A stretch of DNA of 64,000 bases from positions 62,001-126,000 of the forward strand of contig NZ_VFOQ01000003.1 in the NCBI RefSeq assembly GCF_006716205.1, written 5' to 3'. This DNA comes from Oryzihumus leptocrescens. GTDB taxonomy: Bacteria > Actinomycetota > Actinomycetes > Actinomycetales > Dermatophilaceae. A program made the translations under genes and the position numbers. The first letter of the stretch is position 1, and every line of letters starts with the position of its first letter. This document shows positions 33,588 through 43,400 of this stretch, in pieces. The notes under the pieces were generated by a model. The model saw only the letters and a program-made list of their open reading frames with translations, was not told where the DNA came from and did no database searches.

Positions 33588-34165
33588 GCCCCGACGATAT
33601 GACGTGCCCGGGCCAGCGCCTCGGGGGTGTCGACGTCGAGCGTGCACGGGGCCGGCAGCTCGAGCGGGGTACTGCGCAACCGCTCGAGCACGGCCATGAG
33701 CCGTGCGCCGGCCGGGTCCTCGGGCAGGGCCGCCAGCAGCGCGTCGGTCCGGTATGCCGCGAGCAGGGGTTGCGCCCGACCGGTCCCGTCGGTGCCGACC
33801 ACGGCGTCGTCGTCCGGGGAGTGCTCGAGCGCGGCGGCCAGGTCCGCGGCGGCCGGCCCGGCGAACGGCATGTCACCGGCGACGACGACGCAGGTCGGGG
33901 TGGACACCTGGGGCAGGCCGGCGGCGAGGGCGGCCACCGGCCCTCCGCCGGTAGGCCGCTCGCGGGCCCACCGGACGGGTCGGCAGGTCGGACGTTCCTC
34001 GCCGACGCAGAGCACCGCCCACGCGGCGGGCAGGGCGGCGAGCAGGTGGTCCAGCACGGTGCTCGCACCCAGCGGCTCGCGGGTCTTGTCCCGTCCGCCG
34101 AGCCGGCGGGAGGTGCCACCGCAGGTGACGAGCGCGGTGGTCGCGGGTCCTGGGGTGCCGGTCAT
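33584..34165 (-). CDS. MobA-like nucleotidyltransferase
   Basis: A 193-residue NTP-transferase-fold protein like molybdenum cofactor guanylyltransferase, which attaches GMP to molybdopterin. The nucleotide loop LVTCGGTSRRLGGRDKTREPLG replaces the usual Leu-Ala-Gly-Gly; the Arg and Asp-Lys residues remain. VVAGDMPFAGP supplies the metal aspartate. No other moco genes are near, so the exact product is uncertain. ATG 34165 is chosen over an upstream basic leader. Confidence 0.75.
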   Translation of the reverse strand: MTGTPGPATTALVTCGGTSRRLGGRDKTREPLGASTVLDHLLAALPAAWAVLCVGEERPTCRPVRWARERPTGGGPVAALAAGLPQVSTPTCVVVAGDMPFAGPAAADLAAALEHSPDDDAVVGTDGTGRAQPLLAAYRTDALLAALPEDPAGARLMAVLERLRSTPLELPAPCTLDVDTPEALARARHIVGA

Positions 34166-34215
34166 GGGTTCATCGTGCCCCGGACCGGTCGTGGGCCGCG
34201 TCAGCTGCCGCGGCG

Positions 34216-34953
34216 TCAGCCGGCGGCGTTGGCCTCCAGCGCCGGGCATGCCTGCCCGATCGCCGGCGCCAGCCGCTCGAAGTGCCACCACTCGTTGACG
34301 TAGCGCCGGCACAGGCCCCACTTCACGCCGTTGACCTCCAGCCACCGCGCGCCGGACCGGGGGCCGATGTCGACCGCGTCACCGGTGACGTGGTGGGACT
34401 CGGACGGCGGCAGCACCCACCGGCGAGCCGTGGCCACCGAGCCGTACTGGCGGACGGCCGCGTCGAAGAGCCGCTGCTGCTCGGCCCGGCTGCGCCGCCC
34501 GGAGGTCACCGTGAGCGTGACCCCGGCTGCCCGGGCGGCCTGCTCGGCCTTCTCCAGCGACCGGGCGAGCGGGGCGGACAGCCCGCTCGGCGACGTGGCC
34601 GCAGGCGTGGCGCCGGTGGAGGAGGCCTTGGGCAGCCTGGCCGGCTGCACCTGGGCCGCCCGTGCGGCGCCGCCGCTCAGCGGGGCCGCGTCCTGGTCGA
34701 CCCGGGGCTGGGCGCTGTGTCGGGCCACCGTCGGCGCCGGCTCGTCGTCCATCAGGGAGGTCGTGGTGGCGCAGACGAGGCCGACCGCCGCCAGCACGGT
34801 CAGCGACGCCGTGGCGAGCACCCCGCGGCGCAGCCGCCATGGTGAGCCCACGAGGTAGGTGACATCTCCCTGGGGACGGGTGTCGCCATCCCGGTCCTCC
34901 CGGGGCCGGATCTCGCCGTCCCACCACAACGCATGTCCGCCATCGCGGTTCAC
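34216..34953 (-). CDS. M15 family D-alanyl-D-alanine carboxypeptidase (VanY-like)
   Basis: A 245-residue protein with an N-terminal cytoplasmic part, one membrane helix (about 45-65), a low-complexity linker and an extracellular M15 peptidase domain (about 130-240). Zinc motif: [14 protein letters not shown]; catalytic Glu/His: YVNEWWHFE. Such enzymes trim the terminal D-alanine from peptidoglycan stems. The ATG at 34953 is preceded by a C-rich stretch, read as G-rich on its own strand. Confidence 0.88.
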   Translation of the reverse strand: MNRDGGHALWWDGEIRPREDRDGDTRPQGDVTYLVGSPWRLRRGVLATASLTVLAAVGLVCATTTSLMDDEPAPTVARHSAQPRVDQDAAPLSGGAARAAQVQPARLPKASSTGATPAATSPSGLSAPLARSLEKAEQAARAAGVTLTVTSGRRSRAEQQRLFDAAVRQYGSVATARRWVLPPSESHHVTGDAVDIGPRSGARWLEVNGVKWGLCRRYVNEWWHFERLAPAIGQACPALEANAAG

Positions 34954-35081
34954 GACCTACCCCCCCCGAAACCCCTGGCACCGCCCCCCGGCGATGTCCC
35001 CTTCCCCCGAAGGCAAACCGTAGGTCCCGGCCCGACCGGGGTCAACGAGAACGGACCGGTTGCCGCGAGAAACCGGACAGC
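34954..35081. other. 128-nt gap upstream of the VanY-like gene, poly-C rich
   Basis: Contains CCCCCCCC and CCCCCC runs (34971-34994) immediately upstream of the VanY-like start, and AACCGGAC/GACCGGTT elements near 35054-35080. No promoter was recognised with confidence. Long homopolymer runs here may be variable in length. Confidence 0.4.
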
Positions 35082-35876
35082 TCAGGGCACCGTGCCCGAC
35101 GCGAGGGTGCCTGCGGTGCTGCGCCCACCGATCCGGCGGGAGAGCTCGCCGGCCACGCGGGTGACCTGCCGGGCGATCGCCGCCCGCTCGTGGCCGTCCA
35201 CCTCCGCGGCGGGGAAGGTCACGGCCACGCCGGCCACCGGGTGCCCGCTGTGGTCGAGGACGGCCGAGGCGACCGAGGCGAAGTCGGGGGTCACCGACCC
35301 GTCCTCGGCGGCGAACCCGGCGCGCCTGACCTCGGCCAGCTCCCGGCGCAGCGCCGGCAGCGACCCCGGGCCGACCCCGTGCCGCTGCACGAACGCGTCA
35401 CGGGAGGGGAACAGGGCGCGCACCTGCGCCGGGGGCAGCGCGGCCAGCATGGCCAGCCCGCTCGCCGTGAGGGTCGCCGGCAGGCGCACCCCGACGTCGG
35501 TGACCAGCGGTGGACGGCCCGGCGCGCGCTCCTCGATGACGTAGAGCACGTCCCGCCCATGCAGCACCGCCAGGTGGGCGTTGTGGGTGGTGGCGTCGAC
35601 CAGCCGGGCCAGCAGCGGCCGGGCGACCCGGGCCAGGGGCGCCTGGCGGGAGTAGGCCGAGCCGAGCTCGAACGCCGCGACGCCCAGGCCCCAGCGGCGC
35701 TCCTCGGGCAGGTGCACCACGAAGCCTTCCCGGCGCAGGACCGCCAGCAGGTGGTAGACGCTCGAGCGGGGCAGGTCCAGGTCGCGGGCGATGGCCGCGG
35801 CCGGCACGGGTGCGGTGTGCCGCGCCAGCAGCCTGAGCACCGCGAGCGCCTGCGCGGCAGCGGGAGCGTTCGGCAC
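35082..35876 (-). CDS. IclR family regulator of histidine utilisation
   Basis: A 264-residue regulator. The N-terminal winged helix (about 1-65) includes [26 protein letters not shown]; the effector domain follows, ending before a conserved-type [14 protein letters not shown] stretch. It is divergent from hutH with a perfect 18-bp palindrome between them, so it most likely controls the hut genes and itself. GTG 35876 is chosen because upstream sequence runs into the operator. The recurring CACGGCATAC motif covers this start codon. Confidence 0.9.
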   Translation of the reverse strand: MPNAPAAAQALAVLRLLARHTAPVPAAAIARDLDLPRSSVYHLLAVLRREGFVVHLPEERRWGLGVAAFELGSAYSRQAPLARVARPLLARLVDATTHNAHLAVLHGRDVLYVIEERAPGRPPLVTDVGVRLPATLTASGLAMLAALPPAQVRALFPSRDAFVQRHGVGPGSLPALRRELAEVRRAGFAAEDGSVTPDFASVASAVLDHSGHPVAGVAVTFPAAEVDGHERAAIARQVTRVAGELSRRIGGRSTAGTLASGTVP

Positions 35877-35896
35877 GGCATACAGGATCCCAGAGA

Positions 35897-35914
35897 TGTC
35901 TCGGATCCGAGACA
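35897..35914. promoter_or_regulatory. 18-bp perfect palindrome between iclR-type gene and hutH
   Basis: TGTCTCGGATCCGAGACA is its own reverse complement. It lies 21 nt from the regulator start and 54 nt from the hutH start, the expected place for the operator of a divergent IclR regulator. Confidence 0.85.
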
Positions 35915-35967
35915 GAACCCGGCCCGCAGAGGATGTCGGCGCCCGGCGGCACGGGTGGAATGGGCGC

Positions 35968-37542
35968 ATGAGCACCGAGATCGCCGCGCGACCCGCCGAG
36001 CAGGTCGCCACCGTCACCGTCGGCCTGGGGCCGGTGTCGTTCGAGGACGTCGTCGCCGTCGCGCGCCACGACGCCCGGGTCGAGCTGTCCCGCGAGTCGC
36101 TGGAGGAGGTCCGCCGCACGCGCACGGTCATCGAGGACCTCGCCGACGACGTCGAGCCGCACTACGGCGTCTCCACCGGCTTCGGGGCCCTGGCCACCCG
36201 GCACATCCCGACCGACCTGCGCGCCCAGCTCCAGCGCAGCCTGGTGCGCAGCCACGCCGCCGGCTCCGGCGCCGAGGTCGAGCGCGAGGTCGTGCGCGCG
36301 CTGATGCTGCTGCGCCTGTCCACCCTCGCCACCGGTCGCACCGGCGTGCGCGAGGAGGTGGCCACGACCTACGCCGCGCTGCTCAACGCCGGCATCACCC
36401 CCGTGGTGCACGAGTACGGCAGCCTCGGCTGCTCCGGCGACCTCGCCCCGCTGGCGCACTGCGCGCTCGCGCTCATGGGGGAGGGCACCGTCCGCGACGG
36501 CTCCGGCCACCTGCGCGACGCCGCGGACGCCCTGACGGCGGCCGGTATCGCGCCGGTCGCCCTGCGCGAGAAGGAGGGCCTGGCCCTCATCAACGGCACC
36601 GACGGCATGCTCGGCATGCTGGTGCTCGCGATCACCGACCTGCGCATGCTGCTGACCACCGCCGACATCACCGCGGCGATGAGCGTCGAGGCGCTGCTGG
36701 GCACCGACGCGGTCTTCGCCGCCGACCTGCAGGCGCTGCGCCCGCACCCGGGCCAGGCCGCCTCGGCCGCCAACCTGCGGGCCGTCCTCGAGGGCAGCCC
36801 GATCATGGAGAGCCACCGCGGCCCGGAGTGCACCCGCGTGCAGGACGCCTACTCGCTGCGCTGCGCCCCCCAGGTCGCCGGCGGGGCCCGCGACACGGTC
36901 GACCACGCCGCCGTCGTCGCCGGGCGCGAGCTCGCCGCGGCCGTGGACAACCCCGTCGTCACCCTCGACGGCCGGGTGGAGTCCAACGGCAACTTCCACG
37001 GGGCGCCGGTCGCCTACGTCCTGGACTTCCTGGCCATCGTCGCCGCCGACCTGGCCAGCATGTCCGAGCGGCGCACCGACCGGTTCCTCGACGTCTCGCG
37101 CAACCACGGCCTGCACGCGTTCCTCGCCGACGACCCCGGCGTGGACAGCGGGCACATGATCGCGCAGTACACCCAGGCCGCCATCGTCTCGGAGATGAAG
37201 CGGCTCGCCGCGCCCGCCAGCGTCGACTCGATCCCGAGCTCGGCGATGCAGGAGGACCACGTCTCGATGGGCTGGTCCGGCGCCCGCAAGCTGCGCCGCG
37301 CGGTCGACGGGCTGACCCGCGTCCTGGCGATCGAGCTGCTCACCGCCGCCCGCGGGATCGACCTGCGCGCCCCGCTGGAGCCCGCCGCGGCGACCGGCGC
37401 GGTGCTGGCCGCGCTGCGCGAGGTCGCCCCCGGCCCCGGCCGGGACCGCTTCCTCGCCCCCGAGATCGAGTCCGCCGTCGAGCTCGTCGCGACCGGCGCC
37501 GCCGTGCGCGCGGCCGAGTCCGTCACCGGCCCCCTGAACTGA
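35968..37542 (+). CDS. hutH: Histidine ammonia-lyase
   Basis: A 524-residue enzyme that deaminates histidine to urocanate, the first step of histidine breakdown. The MIO prosthetic-group loop is at residues 151-165, [15 protein letters not shown]: Cys155-Ser156-Gly157 instead of the common Ala-Ser-Gly. I recall the same Cys-Ser-Gly in Streptomyces enzymes, so activity is expected. Other landmarks: [12 protein letters not shown] near residue 65, LINGTDGML, and the C-terminal [18 protein letters not shown] 35968 is chosen since the frame upstream crosses the operator. Confidence 0.96.
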   Translation: MSTEIAARPAEQVATVTVGLGPVSFEDVVAVARHDARVELSRESLEEVRRTRTVIEDLADDVEPHYGVSTGFGALATRHIPTDLRAQLQRSLVRSHAAGSGAEVEREVVRALMLLRLSTLATGRTGVREEVATTYAALLNAGITPVVHEYGSLGCSGDLAPLAHCALALMGEGTVRDGSGHLRDAADALTAAGIAPVALREKEGLALINGTDGMLGMLVLAITDLRMLLTTADITAAMSVEALLGTDAVFAADLQALRPHPGQAASAANLRAVLEGSPIMESHRGPECTRVQDAYSLRCAPQVAGGARDTVDHAAVVAGRELAAAVDNPVVTLDGRVESNGNFHGAPVAYVLDFLAIVAADLASMSERRTDRFLDVSRNHGLHAFLADDPGVDSGHMIAQYTQAAIVSEMKRLAAPASVDSIPSSAMQEDHVSMGWSGARKLRRAVDGLTRVLAIELLTAARGIDLRAPLEPAAATGAVLAALREVAPGPGRDRFLAPEIESAVELVATGAAVRAAESVTGPLN

Positions 37543-37580
37543 CCCACGCGGCATACCCGCTGCTGACCAAGGAGACTGCA

Positions 37581-39239
37581 ATGGAAGGCGCCCGTCCCGT
37601 CCGTGCCGCGCGCGGCACCACCCTCACCGCGAAGTCGTGGCAGACCGAGGCCCCGCTGCGGATGCTCATGAACAACCTCGACCCCGAGGTGGCCGAGCGG
37701 CCGGACGACCTCGTCGTCTACGGCGGCACCGGCCGCGCCGCGCGGGACTGGCGCAGCTTCGACGCCATGGTCCGCACGCTGACCACGCTGGAGAAGGACG
37801 AGACGATGCTCGTCCAGTCCGGCCGCCCGGTCGGCGTCATGCGCACCCACGAGTGGGCGCCGCGGGTGATCCTGGCCAACTCCAACCTCGTCGGCGACTG
37901 GGCGAACTGGCCGGAGTTCCGCCGGCTGGAGCACCTCGGGCTGACGATGTACGGCCAGATGACCGCCGGGTCGTGGATCTACATCGGCACCCAGGGCATC
38001 CTCCAGGGCACCTACGAGACCTTCGCGGCCGTGGCGGCGAAGCGGTTCAACGGCACCCTCGCCGGCACGCTGACCCTGACCGGCGGCTGCGGCGGCATGG
38101 GTGGCGCCCAGCCGCTGGCGGTCACTCTCAACGGCGGTGTCTGCCTCGTCGTGGACGTCGACGAGTCACGGCTGCGCCGCCGGGTCGAGCACCGCTACCT
38201 CGACGAGGTGGCGCCCTCCCTCGACGCCGCCGTGGAGACCGCGCTGCAGGCCAAGGCCGACAAGCGGGCCCTGTCCATCGGCATCGTCGGCAACTGCGCC
38301 ACCGTCTTCCCCGAGCTGCTGCGCCGCGGCGTCGACATCGACATCGTCACCGACCAGACCAGCGCGCACGACCCGCTGTCCTACCTGCCCGAGGGCATCT
38401 CGGTGGAGGACTGGCACGACTACGCCGAGGCCAAGCCCGAGGAGTTCACCGACCGGGCGCGGGCCTCGATGGCCAGGCACGTCGAGGCCATGGTCGGCTT
38501 CATGGACGCCGGCGCCGAGGTGTTCGACTACGGCAACTCGATCCGCGACGAGGCCCGGCTCGGCGGCTACGAGCGCGCGTTCGCCTTCCCCGGCTTCGTG
38601 CCGGCCTACATCCGCCCGCTGTTCTGCGAGGGCAAGGGCCCGTTCCGCTGGGCGGCCCTGTCGGGCAACCCCAAGGACATCGCGGCCACCGACAAGGCGG
38701 TGCTCGACCTCTTCCCGGACAACGACCACCTGCACCGGTGGATCAGGGCGGCCGGCGAGCGGGTGGCTTTCCAGGGCCTGCCCGCGCGGATCTGCTGGCT
38801 CGGCTACGGCGAGCGCGACCAGGCCGGCCTGCGGTTCAACGAGATGGTGGCCTCCGGTGAGCTCGAGGCGCCGATCGTCATCGGCCGCGACCACCTCGAC
38901 TGCGGCTCGGTCGCCTCGCCCTACCGCGAGACCGAGTCGATGCTCGACGGCTCCGACGCCATCGCCGACTGGCCGCTGCTCAACGCGATGATCAACACCG
39001 CCTCCGGTGCCTCGTGGGTCTCCATCCACCACGGCGGCGGGGTCGGCATCGGCCGGTCCATCCACGCCGGGCAGGTCTCGCTGGCCGACGGCACCGCGCT
39101 GGCGGCCGAGAAGCTGGCCCGAGTGCTGACCAACGACCCCGGCATGGGCGTCATCCGGCACGTCGACGCCGGCTACGACCTCGCCGAGCAGGTCGCGGCC
39201 GAGCGCGGGGTCAGGGTGCCGATGCGAGAGGGTCAGTGA
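37581..39239 (+). CDS. hutU: Urocanate hydratase
   Basis: A 552-residue NAD-containing enzyme converting urocanate to imidazolone propionate. The NAD loop [20 protein letters not shown] is near residue 170, and the catalytic-type cysteine lies in [17 protein letters not shown] near residue 435. Length and end ([17 protein letters not shown]) are typical. An AAGGAGA ribosome site sits before ATG 37581, 38 nt after hutH. The last 29 nt overlap the convergent ybaK-like gene. Confidence 0.97.
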   Translation: MEGARPVRAARGTTLTAKSWQTEAPLRMLMNNLDPEVAERPDDLVVYGGTGRAARDWRSFDAMVRTLTTLEKDETMLVQSGRPVGVMRTHEWAPRVILANSNLVGDWANWPEFRRLEHLGLTMYGQMTAGSWIYIGTQGILQGTYETFAAVAAKRFNGTLAGTLTLTGGCGGMGGAQPLAVTLNGGVCLVVDVDESRLRRRVEHRYLDEVAPSLDAAVETALQAKADKRALSIGIVGNCATVFPELLRRGVDIDIVTDQTSAHDPLSYLPEGISVEDWHDYAEAKPEEFTDRARASMARHVEAMVGFMDAGAEVFDYGNSIRDEARLGGYERAFAFPGFVPAYIRPLFCEGKGPFRWAALSGNPKDIAATDKAVLDLFPDNDHLHRWIRAAGERVAFQGLPARICWLGYGERDQAGLRFNEMVASGELEAPIVIGRDHLDCGSVASPYRETESMLDGSDAIADWPLLNAMINTASGASWVSIHHGGGVGIGRSIHAGQVSLADGTALAAEKLARVLTNDPGMGVIRHVDAGYDLAEQVAAERGVRVPMREGQ

Positions 39240-39687
39240 CGTCGGCGACCTGCGCGTCCAGCGCCCGGATCACGTCGCTGCCGTCGGCGGTGAACGCCAC
39301 GCCGTGGGCGCCCGCGCCGAGCGAGATGGTCCGGCCCTCGACGGTCGCGTCGGCCACCACCGGCCACGCGCGGGTCGAGCCGAACGGCGTGATGGTGCCG
39401 CGCTCGTAGCCGGTCACCTCCTTCGCCACCGCCGCGTCGGGCATCGACAGCCGGTTGACCCCGAGCAGCGCGCGCAGCTTGGGCCAGGAGATCTCACGGT
39501 CGCCGGGCACGAGGACGAACAGGTAGTCGTCCTCGGCCCGGCGGACCACGAGGGTCTTGACGATGTCGCCCGGCTGCACCCCACGGGCCGCGGCGGCCTC
39601 CGCCAGGCTGCCCACCCGGCCGTGCCGGGTGACGGTGTGCGCGATACCGGTGGCCTCGATCGCCGCCGTGGCCCGTTCCTCAGACAT
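39211..39687 (-). CDS. YbaK/ProX-type aminoacyl-tRNA deacylase
   Basis: A 158-residue protein of the YbaK/EbsC family, which hydrolyses mischarged tRNAs such as Cys- or Ala-tRNA(Pro). The fold is recognised in [39 protein letters not shown] (conserved Lys), and [24 protein letters not shown] split over the helix. It sits inside the hut locus on the other strand, overlapping hutU by 29 nt. Its role there is probably unrelated. Confidence 0.85.
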   Translation of the reverse strand: MSEERATAAIEATGIAHTVTRHGRVGSLAEAAAARGVQPGDIVKTLVVRRAEDDYLFVLVPGDREISWPKLRALLGVNRLSMPDAAVAKEVTGYERGTITPFGSTRAWPVVADATVEGRTISLGAGAHGVAFTADGSDVIRALDAQVADVTDPLASAP

Positions 39688-39710
39688 GACTCCCACCCTA
39701 GGTTGATGAC

Positions 39711-40889
39711 ATGACGTTCGACGGCATGTGGGCCGAGCTTCTCCCGGTCGGCCGGGACCCGCAGAGCGGTGGCTACCGCCGGTTCGCGTGGACCCGCACC
39801 GACCACGACCTGCGCGAGTGGTTCGCCGCGGAGGCCTCCTCGCGCGGGCTGGACCTGACGGTCGACCGCGCCGGCAACCAGTGGGCGTGGTGGGGAGACC
39901 CCGATCGGGACGGTCCCGGACTGGTCCTCGGGTCGCACCTGGACTCCGTCCCCGACGGCGGCGCGTATGACGGGCCGCTCGGTGTCGTGACCGCCCTCGC
40001 CACCGTGGAGGCCTTGCAGCGTCAGGGTTTCCGGCCCTCCCGGCCGATCGGCGTGGTGAACTTCGTCGACGAGGAGGGCGCGCGCTTCGGCATCGCCTGC
40101 GCCGGGTCGCGGATCATCACCGGTGTGCTGGACGCCGACCGGGCCCGCGGGCTGCGCGACGGCGACGGCCGCTCCCTGGCCGAGGCGATGACCACCGCCG
40201 GGCAGGACCCGCGCGCCCTGGGCCGCGACGAGGAGACCCTGCGCCGGGTCGGCACGTTCGTCGAGCTGCACGTCGAGCAGGGCCGGGGGCTGGCCGACCT
40301 CGACCGCGCGGTCGCGGTCGGCTCGGCGATCTGGCCGCACGGGCGCTGGCGCCTGGACCTGGCCGGTGAGGCCAACCACGCCGGCACCACCCGGCTGGAG
40401 GACCGGCACGACCCGATGCTGTCCCTGGCCGCGGCGATCACCACCGCGCGGGACGCCGCCAGCGGTCAGGGCTGCGTCGCCACGGTCGGCAAGGTGCGCG
40501 TGGAACCCAACGGCGTCAACGCGATCCCGTCCCACGTCACGGCGTGGCTGGACGCCCGCGGACCGGCCGAGCCGGGCGTGCGCGCGGTCGTCGAGGAGGT
40601 CGCCGAGCGCACCGGCGTGCGTCCGGTGGAGGAGTCCTGGACCGGGCAGACCCCCTTCGACCCGGCGCTGGCCGCCCGGCTGGCGGCCCTGCTCGGCGAG
40701 GCGCCGGTCCTGGCCACCGGGGCCGGGCACGACGCCGGGATCCTGGCCACCGCCGGGGTGCCGACCGCGATGCTTTTCGTGCGCAACCCCACCGGGGTCT
40801 CGCACTCGCCGGCCGAGCACGCCGAGCACGCCGACTGCCTCGCCGGCGTCGAGGCCCTCACCGCCGTCGCGCGCGAGCTGGCCTCATGA
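39711..40889 (+). CDS. M20 family amidohydrolase (allantoate amidohydrolase/carbamoylase type) in the hut cluster
   Basis: A 392-residue binuclear metal enzyme. Metal ligands: [32 protein letters not shown] and VELHVEQG; C-terminal His in [13 protein letters not shown]. Family members hydrolyse allantoate, N-carbamoyl amino acids or ureidoglycine. Here it lies between hutU and hutF, overlapping hutF by four bases, and no hutG is present. Hydrolysis of N-formylglutamate (the HutF product) is the natural inference; purine breakdown is not supported by neighbours. Confidence 0.88.
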   Translation: MTFDGMWAELLPVGRDPQSGGYRRFAWTRTDHDLREWFAAEASSRGLDLTVDRAGNQWAWWGDPDRDGPGLVLGSHLDSVPDGGAYDGPLGVVTALATVEALQRQGFRPSRPIGVVNFVDEEGARFGIACAGSRIITGVLDADRARGLRDGDGRSLAEAMTTAGQDPRALGRDEETLRRVGTFVELHVEQGRGLADLDRAVAVGSAIWPHGRWRLDLAGEANHAGTTRLEDRHDPMLSLAAAITTARDAASGQGCVATVGKVRVEPNGVNAIPSHVTAWLDARGPAEPGVRAVVEEVAERTGVRPVEESWTGQTPFDPALAARLAALLGEAPVLATGAGHDAGILATAGVPTAMLFVRNPTGVSHSPAEHAEHADCLAGVEALTAVARELAS

Positions 40890-42235
40890 GCGGTGCGGGC
40901 AGCGCTCGTCGCTGGCACGCGGCATACGCGCTGCTGCCCACCGGGCTCGCCCGGGAGGTGACCTTCGAGGTCACCGACGGCCGGTTCACCTCCGTGACGC
41001 CGGACAGCCCGGCCGGGGGCGCCGCGCTGCTGCCCGGGGTGGTGCTGCCCGGGCTGGCCAACGCGCACAGCCACGCGTTCCACCGGGCGCTGCGCGGGCG
41101 CACCCACGCCGGCGGCGGCACCTTCTGGACGTGGCGCGAGGGCATGTATGCCGTGGCCGCGCAGCTGGATCCGGACGCCTACCTCGCGCTGGCGCGCGCG
41201 ACGTACGCCGAGATGGCGCTGGCGGGGATCACCTGCGTCGGGGAGTTCCACTACCTGCACCACGGGCCGGGCGGCGTGCCGTACGCCGACCCGAACGCGA
41301 TGGGGGAGGCGTTGCGGCCGGCCGCGGCCGAGGCCGGGATCCGGCTGACCCTGCTGGACGCCTGCTACCTCGCCGGCGGGCTGACCGCCGACGGGCACCT
41401 GCCGCTCGGGGCGGAGCAGCTGCGCTTCGGCGACGGGACGGTGGAGCGGTGGGCGGACCGGCTGTCGGCGCTGAGGCCCTCGGACGGCATGCGGCGCGGG
41501 GCCGCGATCCACTCGGTGCGAGCCGTGCCGCGCGAGGCCCTGGCCCCGGTCGCCGAGGCCGCCCGGGGGCTGGTCCCGGCCGCGGGGCCGCTGCACGTGC
41601 ACCTGTCGGAGCAGCCCGCGGAGAACGAGGCGTGCCAAGGGTTCTACGGCCTCACGCCGACGGCGCTGCTGGAGGCCGAGGGGGTCCTGGGGCCGCAGAC
41701 CACCGCCGTCCACGCGACGCACCTGACGCCCAGCGACATCGCCGCGCTGGGGGACTCCGGCACGACGGCGTGCTTCTGCCCGACGACCGAGCGCGACCTC
41801 GCCGACGGGATCGGCCCGGCGCGTGCGCTGCACGCCGCCGGGGCGGCGCTGTCGCTCGGCTCGGACCAGCACGCCGTGATCGACCTGCTCGAGGAGGCCC
41901 GGGCGCTGGAGATGCACGAGCGGCTGGACTCGTTGCAGCGCGGGCGGTTCCGGCCGGAGGAGCTGCTCGTCGCCGCGACCGCGCACGCCAGCCTGGGCTG
42001 GGAGGACGCCGGCCGGCTCGAGGCCGGTGCCCGCGCCGACCTCGTCGCGGTGCGCCTGGACAGCCCGCGCACCGCGGGCATCGACCCGGCGCAGGTGCTG
42101 CTGGCCGCCACCGCCGCCGACGTCGACACCGTCCTCGTCGACGGCCGGGTCGTGGTGGAGTCCGGCCTGCACCGGCTCGGGGACGTGGGAGCGTTGCTGC
42201 GCAAGGCGATCGAGCCCCTGTGGGAGGACATGTGA
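40886..42235 (+). CDS. hutF: Formimidoylglutamate deiminase
   Basis: A 449-residue amidohydrolase-superfamily enzyme that releases ammonia from N-formimidoyl-L-glutamate to give N-formyl-L-glutamate. Metal site: [19 protein letters not shown] near residue 60 and later [14 protein letters not shown], plus [14 protein letters not shown] with the aspartate. These agree with HutF over guanine deaminase. Coupled by overlap at both ends (ATGA before, GTGA after). Confidence 0.94.
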   Translation: MSGAGSARRWHAAYALLPTGLAREVTFEVTDGRFTSVTPDSPAGGAALLPGVVLPGLANAHSHAFHRALRGRTHAGGGTFWTWREGMYAVAAQLDPDAYLALARATYAEMALAGITCVGEFHYLHHGPGGVPYADPNAMGEALRPAAAEAGIRLTLLDACYLAGGLTADGHLPLGAEQLRFGDGTVERWADRLSALRPSDGMRRGAAIHSVRAVPREALAPVAEAARGLVPAAGPLHVHLSEQPAENEACQGFYGLTPTALLEAEGVLGPQTTAVHATHLTPSDIAALGDSGTTACFCPTTERDLADGIGPARALHAAGAALSLGSDQHAVIDLLEEARALEMHERLDSLQRGRFRPEELLVAATAHASLGWEDAGRLEAGARADLVAVRLDSPRTAGIDPAQVLLAATAADVDTVLVDGRVVVESGLHRLGDVGALLRKAIEPLWEDM

Positions 42236-43398
42236 GCACCACGCTGGTCACCGGCATCGGCGAGCTGGCGACGGGTGACCCGGCACTCGGCGACGGCTCC
42301 GCGCTGGGACTGCTCAGCGACGCCGCCGTGGTCGTCGACGGCGACCACGTCGCCTGGGTCGGGCCGGCGCGGCTGGCCCCCGACGCCGACCACCGCCGCG
42401 ACCTGGGCGGCCGGGCGGTCGTGCCCGGCTTCGTCGACTCCCACTCCCACCTGGTCTTCGCCGGGGACCGGGCCGCGGAGTTCGCCGCCCGGATGTCCGG
42501 CACGCCTTACGACGGTGGCGGCATCGCCACCTCGGTCGCCGCCACCCGGGCCGCCACCGACGAGGAGCTGCGCGGCCTGCTCGCCGCCCGGGTCGCCGAG
42601 ATGCGCGCTCAGGGGACGACGACCGTGGAGGTCAAGAGCGGCTACGGCCTCACCGTCGAGGACGAGGCCCGCGCGCTGCGCCTGGCCCGCGAGGTCACCG
42701 CCGAGACCACCTTCCTCGGCGCGCACGTCGTCCCCGCGGAGTACGCCGACCGGCGTGAGGACTACGTCGCGCTGGTCACCGGCCCGATGCTCCAGGCCTG
42801 CGCGCCGCACGCCCGCTGGGTCGACGTCTTCTGCGAGCCGCACAGCGCCCACGCCTTCACCGCCGACGAGGCCCGCGAGGTGCTGCTGGCCGGGCGGGCC
42901 GCCGGCCTGGAGCTGCGCGTGCACGGCAACCAGCTCGGCCACGGGCCGGGCGTGCAGCTCGCCGTCGAGCTCGGCGCCGCCAGCGTCGACCACTGCACCT
43001 ACCTGACCGACGCCGACGTCGATGCGCTGGCCGGCTCCGCCACCGTGGCCACGCTGCTGCCCGGCGTGGAGTTCTCCACCCGCTCCCCGTGGCCGGACGG
43101 GCGACGGCTGCTCGATACGGGGGTGAGCGTGGCGTTGGCGACCGACTGCAACCCCGGCACCTGTTACAGCTCCTCGGTGCCGTTCATGCTCGCACTCGCC
43201 GTGCGCGAGATGGGCCTGACACCGGCCGAGGCGCTCCACGCCGCCACCGCCGGCAGCGCCAAGGCGTTGCGGCGCAACGACATCGGGCGGGTCACCGTGG
43301 GCAGCCGGGCCGACCTCACCGTCCTGGACGCCCCGTCCTACCTGCACCTGGTCTACCGCCCGGGCGTCCCGCTCGCCCGCGCCCTCGACCTGGGCTGA
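42232..43398 (+). CDS. hutI: Imidazolonepropionase
   Basis: A 388-residue metal-dependent amidohydrolase that opens imidazolone propionate to formimidoylglutamate. Seen: [20 protein letters not shown] with the HxH pair, [23 protein letters not shown] and [12 protein letters not shown] with the catalytic aspartate. GTG 42232 overlaps the hutF stop. It ends 2 nt from the convergent glucosidase gene with no room for a terminator. Confidence 0.96.
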   Translation: MSTTLVTGIGELATGDPALGDGSALGLLSDAAVVVDGDHVAWVGPARLAPDADHRRDLGGRAVVPGFVDSHSHLVFAGDRAAEFAARMSGTPYDGGGIATSVAATRAATDEELRGLLAARVAEMRAQGTTTVEVKSGYGLTVEDEARALRLAREVTAETTFLGAHVVPAEYADRREDYVALVTGPMLQACAPHARWVDVFCEPHSAHAFTADEAREVLLAGRAAGLELRVHGNQLGHGPGVQLAVELGAASVDHCTYLTDADVDALAGSATVATLLPGVEFSTRSPWPDGRRLLDTGVSVALATDCNPGTCYSSSVPFMLALAVREMGLTPAEALHAATAGSAKALRRNDIGRVTVGSRADLTVLDAPSYLHLVYRPGVPLARALDLG

Positions 43399-43400
43399 GC

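Noticed and set aside
35190-38000. Long open frames on both strands around iclR, hutH and hutU, including plus-strand extensions far upstream of hutU and minus-strand frames across hutH
   Set aside because: Arginine/alanine/glycine-rich shadows of the hut genes; the hut proteins match their families over full length in their own frames.
39711-40889. Purine (allantoin) breakdown as the role of the M20 amidohydrolase
   Set aside because: No allantoinase, ureidoglycolate or uricase genes nearby; it is locked between hutU and hutF by overlap.
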